DNA of 64,000 bases from AP-15 sp963698995 (GTDB lineage Bacteria; Pseudomonadota; Alphaproteobacteria; ATCC43930; CGMCC-115725), in assembly GCA_963698995.1 (NCBI GenBank), contig CAVOTD010000001.1:46713-110712 (forward strand), read 5' to 3'. Position 1 is the first letter of the stretch, and each line of letters begins with the position of its first letter. The notes beneath the pieces were generated by a model. It did not search any database. It was given only the letters and a program-made list of their open reading frames with translations, and was not told the DNA's origin. Below are positions 8,255-16,457 of the stretch, piece after piece. Made by a program: the position numbers and the translations under genes.

Positions 8255-10518
8255 TGTCGACGACGCAGCACGCTCGCCGGCTGACCTGTGCCGTCGTCCT
8301 GGGGCTGCTGGCGGCTTGCCAAGTGCCTGCGCCACCGGGCTTGTTGCCTTTGGAACAGCCAACCACCCTGCAGGCGGCGGAGCCGCGGGTAAATGGTTCG
8401 CTTCCGATTGATCGCAGTCGGCAACGCGAGTTTATCGAGCGTGGCGTCGCAACATTGCCAACGCCGCCGCCGCCGCCGGGAGGAGCGCAAAACCAGAGCG
8501 GCGATGTAACTCTGAATTTTGTCGATACCGACATTCGGGAGATCGTACGCACCATTCTCGGGACCACCCTGAACGTAAATTATACGATTGATCCGAACGT
8601 CCATGGCACCGGATCGATCGAGACCGGCACCCCGTTGCCGCGCTCGGCATTGCTGCCGACTCTCGAGGGAGTGCTCAACCAGAATGGCGCAACGCTGACC
8701 GAAAGAAACGGCGTCTACGCGGTGGTGCCGCTCGCCGCCGGTGCGACCCGCAACCTTGTTTCCGGCGCGAACGCGGTCGGTGCCGGGACCCAAATCGTGC
8801 CTTTGCGCTATGCCTCGGCCAAGGATCTCGCAAAAGTGCTCGAACCCTACGTGGCGGAAGGCGGTAAGGTGACGGCAGATCCGGCGCACAACGCGCTGGT
8901 CGTGTCCGGGGATGGGGCGGTCCGCCAGACCCTGGTCGGGCTCGTCAGGGCCTTCGATATCGACATTCTCGCGGGCCAATCCTACGCCCTCTTCCCGGTG
9001 GGCGACAGTGACCCGGCAAAGCGCGCAAGCGAGTTCGAGCGGGTGCTGCAGGCGCAAAGCGAAGGCGCGCTCGCAGGAATTGTCCGCGTCATCCCGATGG
9101 ACCGGGTCAACGCCGTTCTCGTCGTCTCGTCGCAGGCGCGTTACATCGACGCGGCACGACGATTTTTCCGGCTCACGAACCAGGTTGAGGATGCGACCGC
9201 GCGCTCCTGGCATGTCTATTACGTGCAGAACGGTCAGAGCGCGGATCTGGAAAACCTGCTCCAGCGGGCCTTCACCCCGCGCAATGTCTCCCCCACTCCC
9301 GGACCACCCGGCACTACCGCGCCCGGCGGCACGCAGCTGAATCTGGGTGCGCAGCCTGGCGGTGGCGGCGCGGGCTTCGGCGGCGGGGGCTTCGGCGGCG
9401 CCGGCGGCGGCCAAGGCTCGACGGGGCTTCTGGGTACCGGTGGGATCGGAGCCGGCGGGACGGGGGCTGCCGGCGGCGCGGGAGCCGCGGGTGGCCTGGG
9501 CGCCGCGATTCCGAACCAGCCAACGGCAGCAGCCGAGACGCAGCCTCCGGCAACCGAGCCGCTATCGGCCGAAACCGGACCTGCCGGCGCTGCCGGGGCG
9601 GAGAACCGGATCCGCATTATTGCCAACCGGCGCAACAATGCCTTGTTGATCTTCGCTACGCCGAGCGAATACGGAGTCATCGAGGGGATGCTGCGCAAGC
9701 TCGACATCATCCCGTTGCAGGTCTTGATCGAAGCGACGATCGCCGAGGTCACCCTCAACGACCAGCTGCAATACGGCACGCAGTTTTTCTTCCGGATAGC
9801 TCACGTTGCCGAAACGCTCGGCCCTCTGCCGACATTTCCCCAGACGTTTACGGGTTTTGCGCTCAGCAAAGCCCCGAATTTCATCCTAAAGATGCTCGCC
9901 GATATAACCAAGGTCAGGGTGCTTTCGGCGCCTCAGCTGTTGGTTCTCGACAACGAGCCGGCACGGCTGCAGGTCGGACAGCAAGTTCCGGTTCTGACCG
10001 GCACCGCGACCAGTACGCTGACCACAGGCGCGCCGGTCGTCAACAGCATCGACTATCATGCCACGGGCGTGATCATGCAGGTGACGCCGCGGGTCAATTC
10101 GGGGGGGTTGGTCACCCTGGATATCGCCCAGGAAGTCAGCGACGTGGCGCCGCCGGCGGCGAATACAGCGACGGGCTCGCCGACATTCGACGATCGCGTC
10201 GTTCGCACTCGCGTCGCCGTCCAGGATGGCCAGACCGTCGGCATGGCCGGCCTCATTCGAGATACCAACACCGAGGACAACAACGGCTTTCCTTTCCTCA
10301 AGGACATTCCGTTGTTAGGCACGTTTTTCTCTGCCCAGACCAATTCGCGGATGCGCACCGAGTTGCTGGTGCTGATCACTCCGCGCGTCGTACACGATCA
10401 GCGCGACGCACGCGCGCTGACCGAGGATCTGCGCAGCCAGCTGATCAACGCCGGACTTATCCCGCAACAACTGCAGCGTCAGGGCCATCCGGGGCTAGCC
10501 AACCCGAACGGGTTGTAG
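8254..10518 (+). CDS. gspD: T2SS outer-membrane secretin GspD
   Basis: A 754-residue secretin with a lipoprotein signal, AVVLGLLAACQVPAPP, whose lipobox Cys is at about residue 23. N0 (VTLNFVDTDIREIVRTILG), N1 and N2 repeats follow. Between N2 and N3 lies an unusually long Gly/Ala-rich insert (roughly residues 355-440). The C-terminal secretin core is clear: VLSAPQLLVLDNEPARLQVG, then VPVLTGTATS and FPFLKDIPLLGTFFSAQTNS. It forms the outer-membrane channel. The lipobox suggests the protein reaches the outer membrane on its own or through the Lol system. It is followed at once by gspK. Confidence 0.95.
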   Translation: MSTTQHARRLTCAVVLGLLAACQVPAPPGLLPLEQPTTLQAAEPRVNGSLPIDRSRQREFIERGVATLPTPPPPPGGAQNQSGDVTLNFVDTDIREIVRTILGTTLNVNYTIDPNVHGTGSIETGTPLPRSALLPTLEGVLNQNGATLTERNGVYAVVPLAAGATRNLVSGANAVGAGTQIVPLRYASAKDLAKVLEPYVAEGGKVTADPAHNALVVSGDGAVRQTLVGLVRAFDIDILAGQSYALFPVGDSDPAKRASEFERVLQAQSEGALAGIVRVIPMDRVNAVLVVSSQARYIDAARRFFRLTNQVEDATARSWHVYYVQNGQSADLENLLQRAFTPRNVSPTPGPPGTTAPGGTQLNLGAQPGGGGAGFGGGGFGGAGGGQGSTGLLGTGGIGAGGTGAAGGAGAAGGLGAAIPNQPTAAAETQPPATEPLSAETGPAGAAGAENRIRIIANRRNNALLIFATPSEYGVIEGMLRKLDIIPLQVLIEATIAEVTLNDQLQYGTQFFFRIAHVAETLGPLPTFPQTFTGFALSKAPNFILKMLADITKVRVLSAPQLLVLDNEPARLQVGQQVPVLTGTATSTLTTGAPVVNSIDYHATGVIMQVTPRVNSGGLVTLDIAQEVSDVAPPAANTATGSPTFDDRVVRTRVAVQDGQTVGMAGLIRDTNTEDNNGFPFLKDIPLLGTFFSAQTNSRMRTELLVLITPRVVHDQRDARALTEDLRSQLINAGLIPQQLQRQGHPGLANPNGL

Positions 10519-10521
10519 GCG

Positions 10522-11416
10522 ATGCCGCTCCGACCCTGGTTCAGCGGAGCGGATCGCTCGGCGAACCGGCGGCTTCGCGCTGATCATCGTGCTGTGGACC
10601 CTGGTGCTGATCGGCTTCCTTGTCGCGCATCTGACTGCAACCGGGCGAACCGAGATCCGGATCGCGGGAAATCTGATGTCGAATGCGGCGGCGCAGGCCG
10701 CCGCCGACGGCGGCATTTTCGAGGCCATCTTCAACCTGCTCGATCCACGGCCGGAACAGCGTTGGCCGATCGACGGTGCGGCGCACCAACTCACGATCGG
10801 CAATTCCCGGGTGCTCGTGTGGGTCGAGGACGAAGCCTCGTGGATCAACCCGAGCTCGGCCTCGCCCGAGCTCCTTGACGCGCTCTTGCGTGTCACCGGG
10901 AGCGACGCCGATAGCGCGCGTCGTATCGCGGTCGCAATCAGCGAATGGGTCGGCTCGGCAGCCCAGCCGAGGCCGCCGGAAACGTTGCTCGCCGAATACC
11001 GCGCCGCCGGGCTCGATTACGGCCCGCCGGGCGGCCCGGTCGAGACGATCGACGAACTCAGCCGGGTGATCGGCATGACCCCGGCCGTGCTCGCCGCCAT
11101 CCGACCGCATCTGACGCTATTCGGACCACCCGAGCCGAACCCGGCGACCACCGATCCGGTCGTCGCTGGCGCGCTCGCCATGCTGCTGCCGCAAGCCGCA
11201 TCGCCTACTGCATTGCGTCCGAACCAAGCCTCCCAAGATGTGCTGACCGTGCGGATCACGGCCCTGGCGTCCGGTCCGGGCAACGCACGAACGGCACGAT
11301 CTGCGGTGGCCCGCACGGGAGCCGCCCTGCCGCAGGGCTATACCGTGCTCGCGTGGGGCGGCAACGCCAATTCAGTTGCGCTCGCGCCCGCGCCCGGGCC
11401 AACCGTCACTCGTTGA
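10522..11416 (+). CDS. gspK: Pseudopilin GspK (frameshift near 10565)
   Basis: The start at ATG 10522 gives MPLRPWFSGADRSANRR. After a one-base frame change it continues GGFALIIVLWTLVLIGFLVA, which restores a prepilin-type Gly-Phe and hydrophobic helix. The remainder is the GspK domain: ESWINPSSASPELLDALL-like SAM repeats (here DEASWINPSSASPELL), LLAEYRAAGLDYGPP and VETIDELSRVIGMTPAVL. GspK lacks Glu5, as is usual, and caps the pseudopilus tip. It begins 3 bp after the gspD stop, and its end overlaps the convergent gspG by 11 bp. Confidence 0.88.
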
Positions 11417-11942
11417 AGATTGCCGCCGTTTCGCCCGTGCCGCCGGGTTGGCCGGTCGGGCCGAGCGACAGAAGGTCATATTCATGGCCGGGGCGCTGGC
11501 TCGGGCTGCGATAGACGAATGGCCGGCCCCACGGGTCTTCGGGCACCTTCTCGCCTTTCAGGTAAGGCCCGTTCCAGCGGGCGGTGCCCGACGGCCGGGT
11601 GATCAGCGCCTGCAACCCCTGTTCGGTTGTGGGATAGACCCCAACATCGAGTTTGTAGATGTCGAGCACTCCGGCGAGGCGCTCGATCGATTGATGCGCG
11701 ATTTTCTCCTTGGCGGAGCCGAGTTGCCGCAGCGCCGCCGGCGCGACCAGACCGATCAGCAGCCCGAGAATGGCGAGAACGACCAACAGCTCGAGCAGCG
11801 TGAACCCTCGTTGTCGGCGCCGTCCATGCGTGGCGGGTTCGGTGGGGCCGAGCGGGGCCCTTTTCGAGTTGAGCACGTCGATAGTCCAGGTGTTTCCTTG
11901 CCCTCTCCGCCCCCAACTAGAGAAAGATTTAGACATATTCAT
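11406..11942 (-). CDS. gspG: Major pseudopilin GspG
   Basis: The protein carries the classic major-pseudopilin sequence RGFTLLELLVVLAILGLLIG, followed by the GspG domain with YKLDVGVYPTTEQGLQALI, NGPYLKGEKVPEDPWGRPF and YDLLSLGPTGQPGG. The start is uncertain. ATG 11942 gives a 178-residue form with a long leader of about 46 residues, and GTG 11876 gives a more usual leader of about 24. It is transcribed toward, and overlaps, gspK. The most abundant pseudopilin is therefore on the opposite strand from the rest of the system and must have its own promoter, which would allow separate dosage control. Confidence 0.92.
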   Translation of the reverse strand: MNMSKSFSSWGRRGQGNTWTIDVLNSKRAPLGPTEPATHGRRRQRGFTLLELLVVLAILGLLIGLVAPAALRQLGSAKEKIAHQSIERLAGVLDIYKLDVGVYPTTEQGLQALITRPSGTARWNGPYLKGEKVPEDPWGRPFVYRSPSQRPGHEYDLLSLGPTGQPGGTGETAAIFNE

Positions 11943-12087
11943 GATGTGGCGCCGTGAGCCGCGGATGAACTCGGATGCTGCGGTTCGACGCGCCAAGCCA
12001 TTACCGATCGCGACTTTCACGCTCATATTGAAGGCGAGGGCCGCACCCTTATCGCCGGTGTATCGGTCTCTCGGCGTCAAACCGCAG

Positions 12088-12276
12088 TGCGGTACGGCGA
12101 ATCCCTCGATGAGATGAAGCATGCAAACAAGCTTATCGAGCGAATGCGCTTTCTCGACGGCTCACCGAATCTGTAAGACCTCGACAAGGCGTCGATTTTA
12201 TCGAGACGCAACTCGATCTGATCCCAACATCGGCATCAAGAGCGGTATCCAGCTCCAATCCGGACCCGCCGAGTAG
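12088..12276 (+). pseudogene. Decayed bacterioferritin (bfr) remnant
   Basis: Reading 12088 onward gives RYGESLDEMKHANKLIERM, then RFLDGSPNL, a TAA at 12174-12176, and DLDKA. This is the bacterioferritin block around the ferroxidase Glu/His ligands (family: EEMKHADKLIERILFLEG, LPNLQDLGK). The TAA stands where the family has Gln (CAA). Directly after it come VDFIETQLDLI and, one frame over, NIGIKSGIQLQSGPAE and a stop, which match the bacterioferritin C-terminus. The roughly 60 residues that normally separate these blocks are missing, as is the N-terminal helix. Nonsense mutation, internal deletion and frameshift together indicate real decay rather than a sequencing slip. Confidence 0.75.
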
Positions 12277-12300
12277 CCCGCCGGCGGCGACGTCCCTCCC

Positions 12301-14574
12301 TCAGTCGTGGAAGAGGTTCAGCGCTGATCCTTTGCGGAACCATTCGAGCTGCGAGGCGCTGAAGGTGTGGTTGAGCCGCAGCGTCTCGCTTGTGCCGTCG
12401 TCGTGTTTGATGCGGCATTCGACCGGCTGACCCGGCGCCATTTCCTCCAACCCGACGAGGCTTAGCCGGTCATCCGCGCGGATTCGGTCGTAATCCTCGC
12501 GATTTTGGAAGGTCAGCGCCAGCAGGCCTTGCTTTTTCAGATTGGATTCGTGGATGCGCGCAAAGCTGCGCGCGATGACCGCCACGCCGCCTAATAGGCG
12601 AGGTGACAGGGCAGCGTGCTCACGGCTGCTGCCTTCGCCGTAATTGTCGTCTCCGACCGCCACCCACTTGATCCCGTGGGCCTTGTAGTCGCGGGCGATT
12701 TGGCTGATTGCCTGCCCTTTCTCGCCGCTCAGAACGTTGATCCCAGTCCCGGCCTCGCCGCTGAAGGCGTTGGTCGCACCCATGAACATATTGTCGCTGA
12801 ACTTGTTCAGGTGGCCCCGGTAGCGCAGCCACGGACCGGCCGGAGAGATGTGGTCGGTGGTGGTTTTGCCCCTGGTTTTGATCAGAACCGGCATATCGAC
12901 AAAGTCTCTATGGTCCCATGCCGCCCAGGGCTCCATCAGCTGCAGCCGTTCGCTGTTCGGATCGACCTGCAACTGGATCTTGCTGCCGTCCTCGGGGGGC
13001 GCAATGTAGGTTGCCTCACCGCGGTCGAAGTCTTTTTCGGGGACCTCGGGTGCCGGCTTTGGCGGCTCGAGCCGGAACGGCTTGCCACCCGCATCGGGCA
13101 GCGTATCGGTCAGCGGATTGAACGACAGGCGCTTTGCCAACGCAAAGGCAGTGACGATCTCCGGGCTGCCGATAAAATTCATCGTCGTCGGCGAACCGTC
13201 GTTGCGCCGCGGGAAATTGCGGTTGTACGAAGTGACGATCGTGTTCGGCACGGCGTCCTTCGCCACAGAGCGGCGCCATTGGCCGATGCACGGACCGCAA
13301 GCGTTGGCCAAGACGGTGCCGTCGATGTCCTTCAACGACTGCATCTGCCCGTCGCGCTCAATCGTCGAGCGCACTTGCTCCGAGCCCGGGGTAACGAGGA
13401 ACGGCACGGCGGCTTTGAGGCCGTGCGCCTTCGCCTGCTCGGCGACATCCGCCGCCCGGCTCATATCCTCGTAGGACGAGTTCGTGCAGCTGCCGATCAG
13501 GGCGGTCGAGATTTCGTCGATGAACTCGTTCTTCGTGTCGGCCACCTCGGCGGCGAGCTTGGAGATCGGGCGCGCCCTGTCCGGGGAGTGAGGTCCGACG
13601 ATGTGCGGCTCGAGCTTGGACAGGTCGAGCTCGACCACGCGGTCGAAGTATCTCCTGGGATCGGCCTCGACCTCCTTATCCGGCTCGAGCAGATGCGGGT
13701 TCTGCTCGACCAGCGGCACCAGGTCAGCTTTACCCGTCGCCCGCAAATATTTGGCCATGCGCTCGTCGGCCGGGAAGATCGAAGTCGTCGCGCCGAGCTC
13801 GGCCCCCATATTGGTGATCGTCGCCTTGCCGGTGGCGCTGATCGTACGCGCACCGGGGCCAATATATTCGACGATCGCGTTGGTCGCGCCGGAGACCGTC
13901 AACTGACCCGCGACGTAGAGGATAACGTCCTTGGGCGCCGTCCATCCGCTCATGCGGCCGGTCAGATAGACGGCAATGTGCTTCGGGTAGAGCACCTCCC
14001 AGGGCAGTCCGGCGATAACCTCGACGGCGTCGGCGCCGCCGACGCCGACCGAGCATGCCCCGAGACCGCCGGCATTGGGGGTGTGCGAGTCGGTGCCGAT
14101 GATCAATTCGCCGGGGAATGCATACTGTTCGAGCACCACCTGGTGGATGATGCCGGCGCCGGGCCCCCAGAAGCCCAACCCGTATTTGGCGGCCGCGGAA
14201 CGCAGAAAATCGTAAACCTCCTTATTCTCGGCCAGCGACTCGCGCAGATCCGCAGCCCCCTCGACTCGCGCCTGGATCAGGTGATCGCAATGGATCGTGG
14301 CCGGTACCGCCACCTTGTCTCGCCGGGTCTGCATGAATTGCAGCAGCCCGGTTTGCCCCAGCACATCCTGAAAGACGACGCGGTCCGGGCGGACCAGAAG
14401 ATAGCTTTTCCCGGGCTCGAGCTCCTGATGTTCCGGATCGTCGAGATGCCCGAGCAAGATCTTGTCGGCCAAGGTCAATGGCCTACCCAACCGGCGCCGG
14501 ACCACCGCAAGATTGCGCGCCATCGTCGCGTAGACTGCAGCCGCCATTTCCGGCGTCGATTCGATAGCAACCAT
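12301..14574 (-). CDS. acn: Aconitate hydratase, mitochondrial (ACO2) type
   Basis: A 757-residue intact protein that interconverts citrate and isocitrate in the TCA cycle. Iron-sulfur ligands are visible in GSCTNSSYEDM and ANACGPCIGQW, active-site blocks in IGTDSHTPNAGGLGACSVGV and VTSYNRNFPRRNDG, and the swivel domain in GDDNYGEGSSREHAALSPR. Length and sequence (RPLTLADKILLGHLDDPEHQ near the start, LNHTFSASQLEWFRKGSALN at the end) match the mitochondrial-type family of about 750-780 residues. They do not match the AcnA/IRP1 type of about 890 residues that is usual in Alphaproteobacteria. It is a single leftward gene. Confidence 0.95.
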   Translation of the reverse strand: MVAIESTPEMAAAVYATMARNLAVVRRRLGRPLTLADKILLGHLDDPEHQELEPGKSYLLVRPDRVVFQDVLGQTGLLQFMQTRRDKVAVPATIHCDHLIQARVEGAADLRESLAENKEVYDFLRSAAAKYGLGFWGPGAGIIHQVVLEQYAFPGELIIGTDSHTPNAGGLGACSVGVGGADAVEVIAGLPWEVLYPKHIAVYLTGRMSGWTAPKDVILYVAGQLTVSGATNAIVEYIGPGARTISATGKATITNMGAELGATTSIFPADERMAKYLRATGKADLVPLVEQNPHLLEPDKEVEADPRRYFDRVVELDLSKLEPHIVGPHSPDRARPISKLAAEVADTKNEFIDEISTALIGSCTNSSYEDMSRAADVAEQAKAHGLKAAVPFLVTPGSEQVRSTIERDGQMQSLKDIDGTVLANACGPCIGQWRRSVAKDAVPNTIVTSYNRNFPRRNDGSPTTMNFIGSPEIVTAFALAKRLSFNPLTDTLPDAGGKPFRLEPPKPAPEVPEKDFDRGEATYIAPPEDGSKIQLQVDPNSERLQLMEPWAAWDHRDFVDMPVLIKTRGKTTTDHISPAGPWLRYRGHLNKFSDNMFMGATNAFSGEAGTGINVLSGEKGQAISQIARDYKAHGIKWVAVGDDNYGEGSSREHAALSPRLLGGVAVIARSFARIHESNLKKQGLLALTFQNREDYDRIRADDRLSLVGLEEMAPGQPVECRIKHDDGTSETLRLNHTFSASQLEWFRKGSALNLFHD

Positions 14575-14734
14575 TGTCGAGCCTTTCTTGCCCTTGTTCG
14601 CGGCGCCAAACCCTACGCGCTCTCGTCTATATCAGATGAGCGCGCTCGGTCTCGATGCAAATTATCGGGAGGGGGCGGTCAGCGCCAAGCCCCTCTCCCC
14701 TGGCCAACGGGGGGGAGGGTTAGCATAGGCCGGG

Positions 14735-15607
14735 TCAGATGGCGTCGAGCTGCCAGGCGACGTCGTTGGCGATGCCCCAGAGATAACCGATGTCGGTTTG
14801 GCCTACCAGCGCGTAGGCGCGGCCCTGGTGCCGCCAGTAGAGCAGGTTAACATCTTGACGCTTTGCCAAGGTGGGCGCGATATCGGGCTCCTTTGACGAC
14901 CCGATGATCAAGGTCAACGGGCCGATCGCCTTGTTGTCGGTGGTATAAACGAGCTGCGCCGCGGGGCGGCCTTCGGCGACCACGAGCCGGGCGCCACGAA
15001 AGCTGAGACCCCAGGGTTTGAGATCGGGCAGGCGCATTTCCTGAGGCAGGCTCTGGCTGATCTTTTGCAGCGCCTCGCGCGGGTCGCCGGTCGCCGGCAC
15101 ATCAATCAGCCCGCCGTCACCGGCGCTGACAAACAGCTTGAAATAGCCGGCGGCGTTATCGAGCCATAGGTTGTCGGCCGCCGCTTGCTCGACCGCCGGC
15201 TGTTTGCCTCCGAGACCGCCTGGGGCCAGCTTGCCGACACCTAAATAGGCCACCGAGCCGCCAAGCAGCAGGCCGCAGATCGAGGCGGCAACCGGCAGCC
15301 TCATCCACCAGCCGCGCCGAGCAGCGCTGTGGCGGGCGCCTGGTCGCCGCTCGAAGGGCACGACTTTAGCGCTCGGCGGCGGTGCAACCGCCTCGCCGCG
15401 CGCCGCCGCGATCAGCCGGTCGGGGACCGGCTCATGCACGATCTCGTTGAAGGCGAGGCGCACAAGGTTTGCCGAGTCGGCGAGCGTCGCAAGCCGCTCA
15501 CGGGCCGCCGGATCGCTGTCGAGCCAAGCTTCGACGTCGCGCCGGTCCGCCACCTCGAGCTCGCCATCGAGATAGGCGATGAGACGGTCGTCACTGCGCT
15601 TCTGCAT
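14735..15607 (-). CDS. Anti-sigma factor, membrane-anchored
   Basis: A protein of about 290 residues if started at ATG 15607 (MQKRSDDRLIAYLDGELEVA). The N-terminal 70 residues form the anti-sigma helical domain (RRDVEAWLDSDPAARERLAT). It lacks the His-x3-Cys-x2-Cys zinc signature, so it would not be a zinc redox sensor. One membrane helix follows (LPVAASICGLLLGGSVAYLG), then a periplasmic domain of about 150 residues. The start overlaps the end of the ECF sigma gene by 17 bp, the standard coupling for a sigma/anti-sigma pair. The signal sensed by the periplasmic domain is unknown. Confidence 0.85.
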   Translation of the reverse strand: MQKRSDDRLIAYLDGELEVADRRDVEAWLDSDPAARERLATLADSANLVRLAFNEIVHEPVPDRLIAAARGEAVAPPPSAKVVPFERRPGARHSAARRGWWMRLPVAASICGLLLGGSVAYLGVGKLAPGGLGGKQPAVEQAAADNLWLDNAAGYFKLFVSAGDGGLIDVPATGDPREALQKISQSLPQEMRLPDLKPWGLSFRGARLVVAEGRPAAQLVYTTDNKAIGPLTLIIGSSKEPDIAPTLAKRQDVNLLYWRHQGRAYALVGQTDIGYLWGIANDVAWQLDAI

Positions 15608-16118
15608 CCCTGGTACTCCTGCGCGTCCCGCCGCCTGCTTCGAGCTGTTGCTGCAGCGCAATGCGGGCGCGGGCGAGACGGCTCATGATCGTCCCTACCG
15701 GTACTCGTACAACCTCGGCAGCCTCTTTGTAGCTGAGCCCATCGACCGTCACGAGCAGCAGGACGGTCCGTTGGTCGGGCGGCAAGCGATCGAACGCTCG
15801 GCGGACCTCGTCGAGAGCAAGGCGCGCTTCGACACGGCGCACCGGCTCGTCCGACCCCAGCCGTTCCTCGGCAAACTCGGCACCCTCCTTGCGCACATCT
15901 CGAGAACGGATCTGGTCTATCCAGATCGTCTGCACGATGCGAAACATCCAGCTGTCGAAGCGTGTACCCTCTTGAAACTGGTGCTGACGTGCGAGGGCCC
16001 GTTCGCACGCCGCCTGAACCAAATCGTCGGCCTCGACAGCAGACCCTGTGAGCCCACGGGCGAACCGACGCAGCCTCGGCAGGACCGCGATCAGCTGGTC
16101 GCCGAAACGGTTGCTCAC
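15591..16118 (-). CDS. ECF-type RNA polymerase sigma factor
   Basis: About 175 residues from GTG 16118 (VSNRFGDQLIAVLPRLRRFA). Region 2 is clear (AVEADDLVQAACERALAR, then FDSWMFRIVQTIWIDQIR). Region 4 is RLPPDQRTVLLLVTVDGLSY followed by KEAAEVVRVPVGTIMSRLAR, the helix-turn-helix that reads the -35 element. The frame is open further upstream, but that part has no sigma-like sequence. It is held by the anti-sigma factor encoded by the overlapping downstream gene. Target promoters cannot be told from this window. Confidence 0.92.
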   Translation of the reverse strand: MSNRFGDQLIAVLPRLRRFARGLTGSAVEADDLVQAACERALARQHQFQEGTRFDSWMFRIVQTIWIDQIRSRDVRKEGAEFAEERLGSDEPVRRVEARLALDEVRRAFDRLPPDQRTVLLLVTVDGLSYKEAAEVVRVPVGTIMSRLARARIALQQQLEAGGGTRRSTRDAEAQ

Positions 16119-16457
16119 CGGATTACCGCCCGCGACCGGATGTACCGGCGATCCCGCCAATTTTTGACGAAGCAACAACGGACCTCTCGAAATTTTATTC
16201 CCGGTAGCGTCCCAGGTAATGCGCGCCGGCCGCGTCGATGTTGCCGCCGCCGGTAATCTCGTAGCCGACGTTCGGCGCAATACAGGGGCTGCTGGTAGCC
16301 TCACCCTATCACGGCCCGAAATTGAGGCGGAAGCGCGACGTCGTCCGGTGGCAGCTCGTCGCGACGGTCGCGCGGTGGGTTGACTCTTCACAAACCCTGG
16401 GTCACGCGGCATTCTGCGCCGGCATTTTTGGCCCTGCATTCGGGAACAGCCGCGCAA
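16119..16457. other. Gap between the sigma gene and pntAA, with a possible relic C-terminus
   Basis: This 339-bp stretch has no intact gene. On the minus strand, about 16290 down to 16199, one frame reads APNVGYEITGGGNIDAAG then AHYLGRYRE and a stop. That looks protein-like but I cannot assign it. The right part must contain the promoter of the transhydrogenase operon and the left part that of the sigma gene. I see no convincing -35/-10 pair or hairpin. Confidence 0.3.

Noticed and set aside
12616..14850. A 744-codon open frame antisense to the aconitase gene
   Set aside because: It lies wholly opposite a highly conserved gene, has no recognisable domain, and long antisense frames are expected at this GC content.
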